A DNA stretch of 5,815 bases, taken from positions 1 through 5,815 of the forward strand of contig PIVW01000378.1 of assembly GCA_003353825.1 (NCBI GenBank), in the 5' to 3' direction. The position numbers were made by a program, and so were the translations under genes. Shown in pieces: positions 1 to 5,433 of the stretch. The notes under the pieces are model-generated. The model saw nothing but the letters and a program-made list of their open reading frames with translations, was not told the DNA's origin and searched no databases. Position 1 is the stretch's first letter, and each line of letters opens with the position of its first letter. This DNA comes from Chloroflexota bacterium (GTDB taxonomy: Bacteria; Chloroflexota; Anaerolineae; J102).

Positions 1-159
1 TCGGCGAATAATGCCACGGTTTCAGAAACAAAAAACCAGCCAAACTGGGGATAACGGTGCAGTATTCGCACGAGCGTCCTTTCATCTCCCTACTGCCGTA
101 GTAGATTTTGCGGTATTGCAATAATAATATAAATTCACAGTTTTGTTCTAATTGTGGAA
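1..159. other. Left-edge region without a secure gene
   Basis: I see no supportable gene here. The first 85 bases are open on the minus strand in two frames that run off the left edge. One starts at a GTG at 71, preceded by AAAGG, and reads VRILHRYPQFGWFF. The other starts at an ATG at 85 and reads MKGRSCEYC. Both are too short to judge and they exclude each other. Positions 115-180 are AT-rich, with several TATTAT-like strings, so a minus-strand promoter for a gene beyond the edge is possible but cannot be picked out. Confidence 0.3.
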
Positions 160-531
160 CTAAATTGACGAATTAACTAGATTTTGATTTTGACTTGAAG
201 TTACTCCCGATTCGCAACCTGTGTTGCTCTCTGCCTGGATGATCTCGTAGATCTTGTAGCCTGTGTAGCGTTGCTTGCGCGGCAATGTCTTATTCTCTGC
301 CAACAGCTCAAGGATACGGGCTTTGTAAGGCCCATAATATGTATATACCTCATACTGATGCCATTTTGGTCTGAAAACATGCCGAGCTGGCCGAGTCGCC
401 AGTATAATCCTCCCATCATGCACCAAACCATATTCGAGGATGAAGGCATGCTTTAGATGATCGCTGTGCAGTTGTAACGGGGACATGTCCTGGCAAGAGA
501 AATGACACAACACCAGCATAACCAAATTCAA
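160..531 (-). pseudogene. IS21-family transposase (IstA) remnant
   Basis: This minus-strand open frame of 123 codons holds a short, convincing piece of an IS21-family IstA transposase, the DDE enzyme that cuts and joins the element ends. The recognisable part is about residues 67-110 (roughly 202-333): GPYKARILELLAEN, then LPRKQRYTGYKIYEII, then TGCESGV. In intact IstA this stretch links the N-terminal helix-turn-helix to the catalytic core. Intact IstA is several hundred residues long. Here the helix-turn-helix, the DDE core and the partner ATPase IstB are all absent. The residues before about 60 and after 110 do not fit the family, so the frame ends are probably accidental. Its 5' end overlaps the start of the transketolase frame on the opposite strand. 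It is best read as a dead fragment marking an old insertion. The family call is by motif memory. Confidence 0.6.
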
Positions 532-1592
532 CTCCTGCCCCCCACATATCTTCCACTATATTTCCCCCCAAACCAGCCGCCCGGACCCCGAACCCCTTAC
601 CACTACCTACGGCCGGAGATCATCGAACGCCTGGGATCAGATCCCTTCGACGGGACAGAAAAGCAGGCCACCCGCCACTCCTATGCAGAAGCGATCATAG
701 AGGTCGGTGAGCGCTATGAAAACGTAGTCGTGCTGGACGCCGATGTCTCCAACTCTATCAACACCACGCATTTTGCCGAGCGCTTCCCCGAACGGAATTC
801 AATTTCGGCATCGCCGAGCAGAACATGATGGCTGCAGCCGCGGGCATGGCCACCACAGGGCTCATCCCTTTCGCCTCAACCTACGCCGTCTTTGCCAGCA
901 TGCGTGCCCTGGATCAAGTGCGCAACAGCATCCACTACCCCTATCTCAATGTCAAAATCGCCGCCAGCCACAGTGGCATCACACCTGGCCCGGATGGCGT
1001 CACGCACCAGGCACAGGAAGATCTCTCTATCATGCGTTCATTGGCAGGGTCCTGCGTGATCGCCCCGGCCGATCCGGTTTCTACTAAAATGGCGATCTGG
1101 GCAGCTGCCGAGTATGTGGGGCCGGTTTATCTCAGCTTTACGCGTGACCCAGTGCCGGTGCTGTATACGAAGGACTATCCCTTTGAAATCGGCAAAGCTG
1201 TGCTCATTCGCCGGGGAACTGATGTGACGATTGTGGCGATGCGGGATCTGGTGGTGCAGGCGCTGATAGCAGCCGAACGGCTGGCCGCCGAAAGGCTGAG
1301 TGTGCGGGTGATCGATTGCCACACACTCAAACCATTGCATGAAGCCATCATTCTAAAAGCAGCACGAGAGACGGGCGCCATCGTCACGGCCGAGAACAAT
1401 ATCATGTTTGGCGGTCTGGGCAGCGCCGTGGCCGAGCTTCTGGTAGAGAACGACCCCATCCCCTTGAAACGTGTTGCCGTCGCCGATACTTTCGCGGAGT
1501 CGGGCCCCTATCTTGAAGTGATTGACAAATACGGTCTGACCTCGCCCCATATCATAAATGCGGTCAAAGAGGTCTTGACACGTAAGAAGTGA
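502..1592 (+). pseudogene. Transketolase, C-terminal subunit, frameshifted
   Basis: This is the B half of a split transketolase, which with a thiamine-diphosphate-binding A subunit moves two-carbon ketol units between sugar phosphates in the cytoplasm. The frame beginning at ATG 502 carries KQATRHSYAEAIIEVGE and VVVLDADVSNS, then breaks after PER near 795. The family continues in another frame from 798 as FNFGIAEQNMMAAAAGMA, whose Glu is the conserved cofactor-activating residue. Later motifs are ASHSGITPGPDGVTHQAQED, DCHTLKPL of the C-terminal domain, and ENNIMFGGLGSAVAELL. One missing base between 793 and 800 explains the break. From about 652 the joined product is near 312 residues, normal for this subunit. 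The first 50 residues from 502 are proline-rich and lack a good ribosome site (GAGA abuts the ATG), so the true start is unsure. If the break is a sequencing error, the gene is intact. Confidence 0.85.
825..1592 (+). CDS. Transketolase C-terminal subunit, intact downstream frame
   Basis: This 255-residue stretch is what a gene caller would report for the broken gene, starting at the Met-Met that follows GIAEQN. It holds most of the pyrimidine-binding fold and all of the transketolase C-terminal domain. It lacks about 60 N-terminal residues, including the activating Glu at 816-818 in the same frame. Initiation at 825 would therefore give an inactive protein. No Shine-Dalgarno sequence precedes 825, because the upstream bases encode the conserved motif itself. 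I give it separately only so the unbroken frame is on record. Biologically it belongs to the frameshifted gene beginning at 502. Confidence 0.6.
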   Translation: MMAAAAGMATTGLIPFASTYAVFASMRALDQVRNSIHYPYLNVKIAASHSGITPGPDGVTHQAQEDLSIMRSLAGSCVIAPADPVSTKMAIWAAAEYVGPVYLSFTRDPVPVLYTKDYPFEIGKAVLIRRGTDVTIVAMRDLVVQALIAAERLAAERLSVRVIDCHTLKPLHEAIILKAARETGAIVTAENNIMFGGLGSAVAELLVENDPIPLKRVAVADTFAESGPYLEVIDKYGLTSPHIINAVKEVLTRKK

Positions 1593-1609
1593 GCCCTGCC
1601 AACATTAGC

Positions 1610-1629
1610 AACGCCCTTTGCCAGGCGTT
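1610..1629 (+). terminator. Possible weak terminator hairpin after transketolase
   Basis: AACGCC at 1610-1615 pairs with GGCGTT at 1624-1629 around an 8-base loop, 18 bases after the transketolase stop. No T-run follows, so it is not a classical intrinsic terminator. It may only be a short stabilising 3' hairpin. Confidence 0.3.
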
Positions 1630-1802
1630 AGAATAAGGTTCAACTGATCTCACGTGGTTGACGTTGATTCTGACCAAAACGTGAAGCGTGAATGGTAGCC
1701 TGGCATGACGACGTCAAGTTTCATGTCTTTACGTCTTCACATTATACAACATGTCATCACGGGAATTCCCAGAGAGCGACTAATATTTCATCTGCACCAA
1801 CC

Positions 1803-1831
1803 TTGATCAGTCTGTCCCCTTGATCTATCTA
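1803..1831 (+). promoter_or_regulatory. Candidate promoter of the dehydrogenase gene
   Basis: TTGATC at 1803-1808 is separated by 17 bases from TATCTA at 1826-1831, which would place the transcript start near 1838, about 40 bases before the ATG. The -10 match is poor. The second CCTTGATC copy (1818-1825) lies between the two boxes, where a bound protein could block or aid polymerase. This is a guess from spacing only. Confidence 0.25.
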
Positions 1832-1877
1832 TTTATGGATTGCCAGTCACGACCTACAGGAGATAGAAAGTAAGCCT

Positions 1878-2852
1878 ATGAAACCCAAGATCTATGTTAC
1901 CAGACACCTACCCGAAGTCGCCTTTAACAAGCTGGCCAACCATTGTGAGGTGGAGATATGGGATGAAGAATTCCCTCCATCCTATGCAGTGCTCACAGAA
2001 AAGATCCGGGACAAGGAGGGGCTGCTCTGTCTGCTCACCGACCGTATCGATCCTCAACTGATGGATGCGGCGCCCAACCTGAAGGTCATCAGCCAATGTG
2101 CGGTGGGATTCGACAACATTGATATGGCGGCGGCTACAGAGAGGGGTTTGCCTGTAGGAAATACGCCAGGTGTGCTAACCGACGCAACCGCCGATTTCAC
2201 CTGGTCACTGTTGATGTCGGCTGCCCGCCGCGTGGGCGAGGGCATCGAATATGTAAAGACGAACCAGTGGCATACGTGGGGATTGACGTTGTTGCTTGGG
2301 GCAGAAGTTTACGGGGCGACCTTGGGCATCGTCGGCATGGGCCGGATTGGTCAGGCCGTCGCCCAGCGCGCATCGGGTTTCAACATGAAAGTGCTTTACA
2401 GTGATGCCTTCCGCCAACCCGAAGCTGAAGCCAAGCTCGGCGTAGAATATCGAGAGTTAGACGATCTTCTGGCTGAATCTGACTTCGTATCCCTGCACGT
2501 CAACCTCACAGAGGAAACGCGGGGGCTCATGAATACGCGCACGATGGCTTTGATGAAAGCAACCGCTATCCTGATCAACACATCCCGCGGCCCGGTTATC
2601 GATCCTGATGATCTCTACGATGCGCTTTCGTCGGGCGAGATCGCTTACGCCGCCCTGGATGTCACCGACCCCGAACCAATTCCTGCTGATCACAAACTGT
2701 TGTCATTACCCAACTGCATCATTGTCCCGCACATCGCCAGTGCCACCATCTCAACACGAAAAAATATGGCGATGATTGCGGTGGATAACTTGCTGGCGGG
2801 GCTAGAGGGCAAACCATTGCCCAATCAAGTCAATCCAGTTGATAAGATATAG
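1878..2852 (+). CDS. D-2-hydroxyacid dehydrogenase, glyoxylate/hydroxypyruvate reductase type
   Basis: This cytoplasmic enzyme probably reduces glyoxylate to glycolate and hydroxypyruvate to D-glycerate with NAD(P)H. It is complete at 324 residues, the usual length for the family. The substrate-binding domain holds LLTDRID (52-58) and the loop AVGFDN (75-80). The nucleotide-binding domain holds the GMGRIG fold signature (153-158). Catalytic residues are Arg237 in NTSRGPVID, Glu266 in DPEP and His285 in PHIASAT. Asp176 after the second strand favours NADH over NADPH. PVGNTPGVLT (92-101) and the LLLG segment near 138-141 point to the glyoxylate reductase branch, not to phosphoglycerate, lactate or phosphonate dehydrogenases. 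AGGAG at 1858-1862 is 15 bases from the ATG, rather far; AGAAAG at 1865-1870 is nearer. A link with the preceding transketolase through hydroxypyruvate is inference. The exact substrate cannot be read from sequence. Confidence 0.93.
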   Translation: MKPKIYVTRHLPEVAFNKLANHCEVEIWDEEFPPSYAVLTEKIRDKEGLLCLLTDRIDPQLMDAAPNLKVISQCAVGFDNIDMAAATERGLPVGNTPGVLTDATADFTWSLLMSAARRVGEGIEYVKTNQWHTWGLTLLLGAEVYGATLGIVGMGRIGQAVAQRASGFNMKVLYSDAFRQPEAEAKLGVEYRELDDLLAESDFVSLHVNLTEETRGLMNTRTMALMKATAILINTSRGPVIDPDDLYDALSSGEIAYAALDVTDPEPIPADHKLLSLPNCIIVPHIASATISTRKNMAMIAVDNLLAGLEGKPLPNQVNPVDKI

Positions 2853-2897
2853 ATGCCGTATCACACCCTACCCAAGGCGCCGGCATTCCTATTATTG

Positions 2898-2929
2898 AGA
2901 GGGGCCAGGCAATGTGGCCTGGCCCCTCT
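2898..2929. terminator. Hairpin between convergent genes
   Basis: AGAGGGGCCAGGC (2898-2910) and GCCTGGCCCCTCT (2917-2929) form a perfect 13-bp, GC-rich stem closed by the 6-base loop AATGTG. It lies 45 bases after the dehydrogenase stop and 7 bases beyond the regulator stop on the other strand, so it can end transcripts from both sides. Neither side has a clear T-run. It may therefore act as a stem-only terminator or as protection for the 3' ends. Confidence 0.7.
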
Positions 2930-2936
2930 AGCGTGG

Positions 2937-3752
2937 TTACGACACTTTTTGTACAGGAAACTGGATTTCGGTCACGTAGTCTGACGGATCGATATCATGG
3001 GACGGATTGCGGATGTATATCTCACGGTTGGGGCCACAGATTCGGTAGCTGCTGTTGGCGATCCAGGCCATGAGAGCGCCATATGCTTCAGTTAGCGTGG
3101 TATACGGGCCTTTGTGAATCATACTGACCACAGTAGCGGCAGGCAATTCTCGCACTTGTACCTTACCATAATCTCCTGTCGGCCAATCCACCACTTCACA
3201 CGCTTCTATATCGACATCCCTTTCCTTGAATTCGTCGTTGTGGTTGATCACGAAACAGGGCGCCAGACGCTTGATGCGTTGTCCCTCGAGATAGGTTTCC
3301 AATTCCTCCCACAGCGGTTCCTGGGCAGCGTAGTCCGGGATGATATGTCGAACAGAGGCAATACGAAGTTGCGCGACCTCTTTAATGACAAACTCATAAG
3401 TTGGCATAGAACCCTCCAGTTCTATCTGGCTCAGCCAGGTTTTTAATTGCTGCAACTGTGATTGCTGGGCTACCAGTTGCTTCTCTACCTCCGCCTGTTT
3501 CAACCGCAGCATGCCTCGCAATTCGGTCGAAGACAGGCCCTCATCAAGGATCTGGTGGATATGTTCGAGAGAAAGTCCTAAATACTTGAGCGCGCGTATG
3601 CGATTGAGACGAAGCAGTTGCTCGGCGGTGTAGTAGCGGTAACCACTGAAACGATCGACTTCGGCAGATGGCAGTAGGCCAATGTCGTCGTAATAGCGCA
3701 GCGTCTTCACCGAAACCTGGCTGAGTTTGCTGAATTGTCCGATTTTGAACAT
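2937..3752 (-). CDS. MerR-family transcriptional regulator with GyrI-like effector domain
   Basis: This is a one-component regulator that distorts a promoter with an over-long spacer when its ligand binds, as BmrR does. The chosen start gives 271 residues and begins at the family's usual MFKIGQFSKLSQVSV. Residues 1-70 are the winged helix-turn-helix (KTLRYYDDIGLL, then the wing SGYRYYTAEQL). About 75-112 are a leucine- and glutamine-rich dimerisation coiled coil. About 117-268 are a GyrI-like (AraC effector-binding) domain, with DIEACEVV (Glu183 in the usual ligand-pocket place), HKGPYTTL (213-220) and YVTEIQFPV near the end. This points to multidrug-type or other bulky ligands, not metals, and no metal-binding cysteines are seen. 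The frame is open up to 3821, but the promoter found at 3791-3821 rules out that start. An ATG at 3785 would be almost leaderless and is the main alternative. The ligand and any target other than itself are unknown. Confidence 0.92.
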   Translation of the reverse strand: MFKIGQFSKLSQVSVKTLRYYDDIGLLPSAEVDRFSGYRYYTAEQLLRLNRIRALKYLGLSLEHIHQILDEGLSSTELRGMLRLKQAEVEKQLVAQQSQLQQLKTWLSQIELEGSMPTYEFVIKEVAQLRIASVRHIIPDYAAQEPLWEELETYLEGQRIKRLAPCFVINHNDEFKERDVDIEACEVVDWPTGDYGKVQVRELPAATVVSMIHKGPYTTLTEAYGALMAWIANSSYRICGPNREIYIRNPSHDIDPSDYVTEIQFPVQKVS

Positions 3753-3790
3753 GGTATTACTAAGTGGGTTGTTGAAGGCCTTCATTTGCC

Positions 3791-3821
3791 ATTTTACAGC
3801 CTCCAGTAGGGGGAGAGTCAA
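3791..3821 (-). promoter_or_regulatory. MerR-type promoter/operator (19-bp spacer)
   Basis: On the minus strand, TTGACT (3821-3816) is followed by exactly 19 bases and then TAAAAT (3796-3791). The spacer carries a dyad of the family type, core CTCC/GGAG with further partial pairing, centred near 3808. The -35-to-dyad layout closely resembles the E. coli copA (CueR) and Bacillus bmr promoters as I remember them. The predicted transcript start is about 3784, some 30 bases before the regulator ATG at 3752. The arrangement implies autoregulation: the regulator should bind here and activate or tune its own promoter. Confidence 0.75.
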
Positions 3822-4198
3822 GAGGCAGTTTTGAAAATATACGCTTCGATTAAGCGGAAAGACCTGAGCTTGCTTTATATGAGCTTGCCCAGGATGAGTT
3901 ATTGCGTACCCGTATGCTCAGTTCATTGTGAACAAAACTTCGCCAGAATGGTAGAGGTGGTACTGGAGAAAAGAAGTGGAGGAATAATTAATATTGAATG
4001 GCAAATAATTGACTGTTAATGCAAAAAATGAAGTTGTATAGCGCCTGGGCGGTCAAGATCGCAACCGCCTACTCTCACATTATACGAGGAGTATCGCACA
4101 TATTTGCGTAGAAATATACAATAGGACCGACGGGGTAGGGCAGTCACCTAAAGTCACAGGGAACCTTTGAGTGCATTTAGGGACGAATCGTGCTGGCG

Positions 4199-4264
4199 CC
4201 CAATTCATAGTTATGGCATCTATGGGAACAGGTTTGAGGGGGGAGCGTAAAACCCCCGAAACCT
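4199..4264. other. Two adjacent stem-loops, possible structured RNA
   Basis: The first stem pairs CATAG (4206-4210) with CTATG (4220-4224) and could be lengthened by CCC (4199-4201) with GG(G). The second pairs AGGTTT (4230-4235) with AAACCT (4259-4264) and then, after a small internal loop, GGGGG (4239-4243) with CCCCC (4253-4257) around AGCGTAAAA. Neither strand has a T-run after the stems, so an intrinsic terminator is unlikely. No riboswitch class that I know fits. Confidence 0.35.
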
Positions 4265-4384
4265 TGACGATCATTAATCTATTCCTAACTCTTTGGATAC
4301 TGTATCTTACCAATGCGGATAAATAGGGCGAAGTAAAATTCGACCAGAAGTAGTGCAGGTGGCAAACTTAGGCAAACAATTCAC

Positions 4385-4412
4385 CAACAACTGTCAGTAC
4401 CCATATGTGCAA
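4385..4412. repeat. Diverged 28-base direct repeat, copy 1
   Basis: This copy starts CAACAACTGTCAGTACCC and ends ATATGTGCAA. It matches 24 of 28 positions with the copy at 5114-5141. A CTTAGG lies 12 bases upstream of both copies. Read on the minus strand it encodes LHIWVLTVVGELFA followed by TAA. Confidence 0.6.
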
Positions 4413-4557
4413 AACACTCTATCCAAACACCACAGCTCAATCCTCTCAAATGATTTTACTCCTGGGGTAGCTTACCATGCATCTTTGTGAAGCTTACCGT
4501 TAACTTGCACCGCCGGGCTACACAACTGAGGTGACTCTTGCACCATCTCTACCAATT

Positions 4558-4881
4558 TCATGAACAGCCTATCTCGCTGGATTCTACAATTTCGGGGTTA
4601 AGCCCGCGCTCAATTATGTAGTATTTTGTTTGTGTTTCGACGCCAACCAGGCAAGAAACCAAGCCATAATGTCGTGTCGTCGTCCAGACCACTGTGTAGG
4701 CTACATTTGAATTCGGTTCTGCTCGGAGATCAACTGATACGGTTTCGGTATGGACCGCACCATTTTCTACTCCGTAGAAACGTTCCAGTTCACTTTGGAA
4801 GTGCATAACTTTCAGTGGAAGATCAATAGATGCGGATCTCCGATAACCTTCCACCACTCGCTCTGTGATCGTTTCAACCAA
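4558..4881 (-). CDS. Small hypothetical protein with bounding cysteines, 5' end probably frameshifted
   Basis: The 107 codons starting at TTG 4881 are the unbroken part of a small protein of unknown function. The frame stays open upstream to 4938 without an ATG and adds LNNCAGSAQITASKE. It ends with SSEIGCS. In between it alternates strand-like and polar segments, among them SASIDLPLKV, VSVDLRAEPNSNVAYTVVW and KYYIIERGLNPEIV. Asn-Cys near the start and a closing Gly-Cys, with a Tyr-x-Val-x-Trp strand between, resemble small beta-rich domains that I associate with Chloroflexota hypothetical proteins. That is memory, and I can name no family. The TTG has no good ribosome site. I think the real gene begins further upstream in another frame (see the entry at 4923-5048). 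The two cysteines could form a disulfide if the protein is exported, but no signal peptide is visible. Confidence 0.5.
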   Translation of the reverse strand: MVETITERVVEGYRRSASIDLPLKVMHFQSELERFYGVENGAVHTETVSVDLRAEPNSNVAYTVVWTTTRHYGLVSCLVGVETQTKYYIIERGLNPEIVESSEIGCS

Positions 4882-4922
4882 TTCTTTGGATGCCGTAATT
4901 TGGGCACTCCCTGCGCAGTTAT

Positions 4923-5048
4923 TTAGGGGTGTACGTCGTCAAAACATATTGGACAAACCAAGGTCAAAAATAGAGGAGAGATTCGGGCGTAAAATACAAG
5001 TTTACCGAGTCTCAGAATCCTACTTTCAAATCTATATGAATCCTCCTC
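4923..5048 (-). pseudogene. Probable upstream part of the small cysteine-bounded protein, out of frame
   Basis: In a different minus-strand frame this segment reads DSYRFESRILRLGKLVF, then LVCPICFDDVHP, and stops at TAA 4925-4923 exactly where the downstream frame reads LNNCAGSAQ. One extra C in the CCCC run at 4926-4929 would join them as FDDVHPLNNCAG, a natural-looking continuation. It has no ATG. A TAG at 5051-5049 closes it upstream, although the frame next to it reads MIWIMVIGGGFI, so further shifts are possible. It is either a decayed 5' end or a chance open frame. Confidence 0.3.
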
Positions 5049-5100
5049 CTATCACCATGATCCAGATCATACAACGTAATTGATTGGCTGATTGGCTTAG

Positions 5101-5214
5101 GTGAACTCACTAGCAACAACCGGCAGAACCCATAAGTGCAAGCCGTTGGGGCTGGTAACTGCCATCTATCATGATTCCGGTCTGGACGATCACCCTGAGT
5201 GGGTCGAGGCTTAA
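5101..5214 (+). other. Short open frame ending inside the attC-like site
   Basis: This is a 37-codon plus-strand frame, open from the TAG at 5098-5100, with a GTG directly after it. It ends LGLVTAIYHDSGLDDHPEWVEA (written here as two motifs, LGLVTAIYHDSG and LDDHPEWVEA) and TAA at 5212-5214. The stop lies within GCTTAAC, the first core of the palindrome. Cassette genes often stop inside the attC this way. It may be the 3' remnant of a cassette gene or a chance frame. It overlaps repeat copy 2. Confidence 0.25.
5114..5141. repeat. Diverged 28-base direct repeat, copy 2
   Basis: This copy starts CAACAACCGGCAGAACCC and ends ATAAGTGCAA, 24 of 28 identical to the copy at 4385-4412. On the minus strand it lies in a 22-codon frame starting at ATG 5165 (MAVTSPNGLHLWVLPVVAS...), which stops at a TAA in the same relative place as copy 1. 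Confidence 0.6.
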
Positions 5215-5334
5215 CGTGGGCATCGCTTGCCGTGCGTTTTTGCTCCTAATGTTGCTTTTACCAAAGCCAAACTCAGCTTTTCGCGCCGCGTACCCTCCCG
5301 TGCGTAGCACGGTCAAGTGCATGCGGGGTTAGGC
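5209..5334 (+). repeat. attC-like recombination site (integron-type imperfect palindrome)
   Basis: The ends GCTTAAC (5209-5215) and GTTAGGC (5328-5334) fit the attC core consensuses RYYYAAC and GTTRRRY and pair with each other with one G-T wobble. Inside them GCAT (5220-5223) pairs with ATGC (5321-5324), CTTG (5226-5229) with CAAG (5314-5317), and CCGTGC (5230-5235) with GCACGG (5307-5312). T5313 is left extrahelical and there are unequal unpaired spacers, as in attC folding. The total of 126 bases is within the usual attC range. The outer and inner arms give 21 pairs. The central 71 bases are a large loop that includes a local GTGCGTAGCAC hairpin. The orientation written assumes GTTAGGC is the crossover core. 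The reverse orientation (GTTAAGC) also satisfies the consensus. No integrase gene or second site is visible. Confidence 0.5.
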
Positions 5335-5433
5335 GCAACTAGTCATAAAACCAACCTGTTTCTTGAGACTTCAAAAAACCTCGCTCATAAATGAGAAATT
5401 CATAGATGCCTTTTTTCTTATCTACCGTAGGAC
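5335..5433. other. AT-rich spacer between the attC-like site and the methyltransferase
   Basis: No gene is seen in these 99 bases. On the minus strand, after the methyltransferase stop, a small stem (CTCA/TGAG around TTTA, 5395-5384) is followed five bases later by six T (5378-5373). This could be a weak intrinsic terminator for that gene. Confidence 0.35.

Larger units (their letters stand above)
1593..1877. other. Intergenic region upstream of the dehydrogenase
   Basis: These 285 bases carry no gene in any frame that I can support. They hold the hairpin just after transketolase, an imperfect inverted repeat (CACGTGGTTG at 1651-1660 against CCAAAACGTG at 1674-1683, 7 of 10 positions), a GACGACGTC string at 1707-1715 echoed by ACGTC at 1731-1735, and a CCTTGATC direct repeat close to the next gene. 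The length and these repeats suggest that the dehydrogenase has its own promoter instead of being read through from transketolase. Confidence 0.5.
3822..4557. other. Long intergenic stretch without a confident gene
   Basis: No intact gene is supported in these 736 bases. Near its start a plus-strand frame (3831-3880) reads KRKDLSLLY. After skipping the two bases AT at 3879-3880, it would continue as ELAQDELLRTRMLSSL and stop. This looks like a decayed coding scrap, but I do not recognise it. A 77-codon minus frame at 4080-4313 has no family-like features. Two neighbouring hairpins lie at 4199-4264. One copy of a diverged 28-base repeat lies at 4385-4412. Two TTGCACC strings occur at 4505-4511 and 4538-4544. 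The remainder shows nothing I can name. Confidence 0.5.

Noticed and set aside
1038..1340. Minus-strand open frames inside the transketolase and dehydrogenase genes.
   Set aside because: They are shadows of strongly conserved plus-strand proteins.
3760..3792. Ten-codon leader peptide (MANEGLQQPT) with GGAGG seven bases upstream, ahead of the MerR gene.
   Set aside because: Its ATG overlaps the -10 box and its apparent ribosome site is the right half of the operator dyad, so neither would be on a transcript from the MerR-type promoter.
3753..3821. Longer regulator start giving 294 residues.
   Set aside because: The extra N-terminal codons cover the promoter and operator, and the family normally begins at MFKIGQFSK.
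4080..4313. 77-codon minus-strand frame.
   Set aside because: It has no recognisable motif, reads through the hairpin region, and has low-quality residue patterns.
4597..4603. Second GTTAAGC core-like box as another attC site.
   Set aside because: It encodes the GLNP part of the small protein and has no partner core or complementary arms nearby.
4865..5083. 72-codon plus-strand frame.
   Set aside because: It is a shadow of the minus-strand cysteine-bounded protein and its upstream part.
5082..5097. Tandem GATTGGCT x2.
   Set aside because: Two copies of an 8-base unit are too little to call a repeat array and show no link to another feature.
5110..5322. 70-codon minus-strand frame across the attC-like site.
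   Set aside because: It runs through the palindrome, shows no family motifs, and competes with a repeat copy that keeps a different frame.
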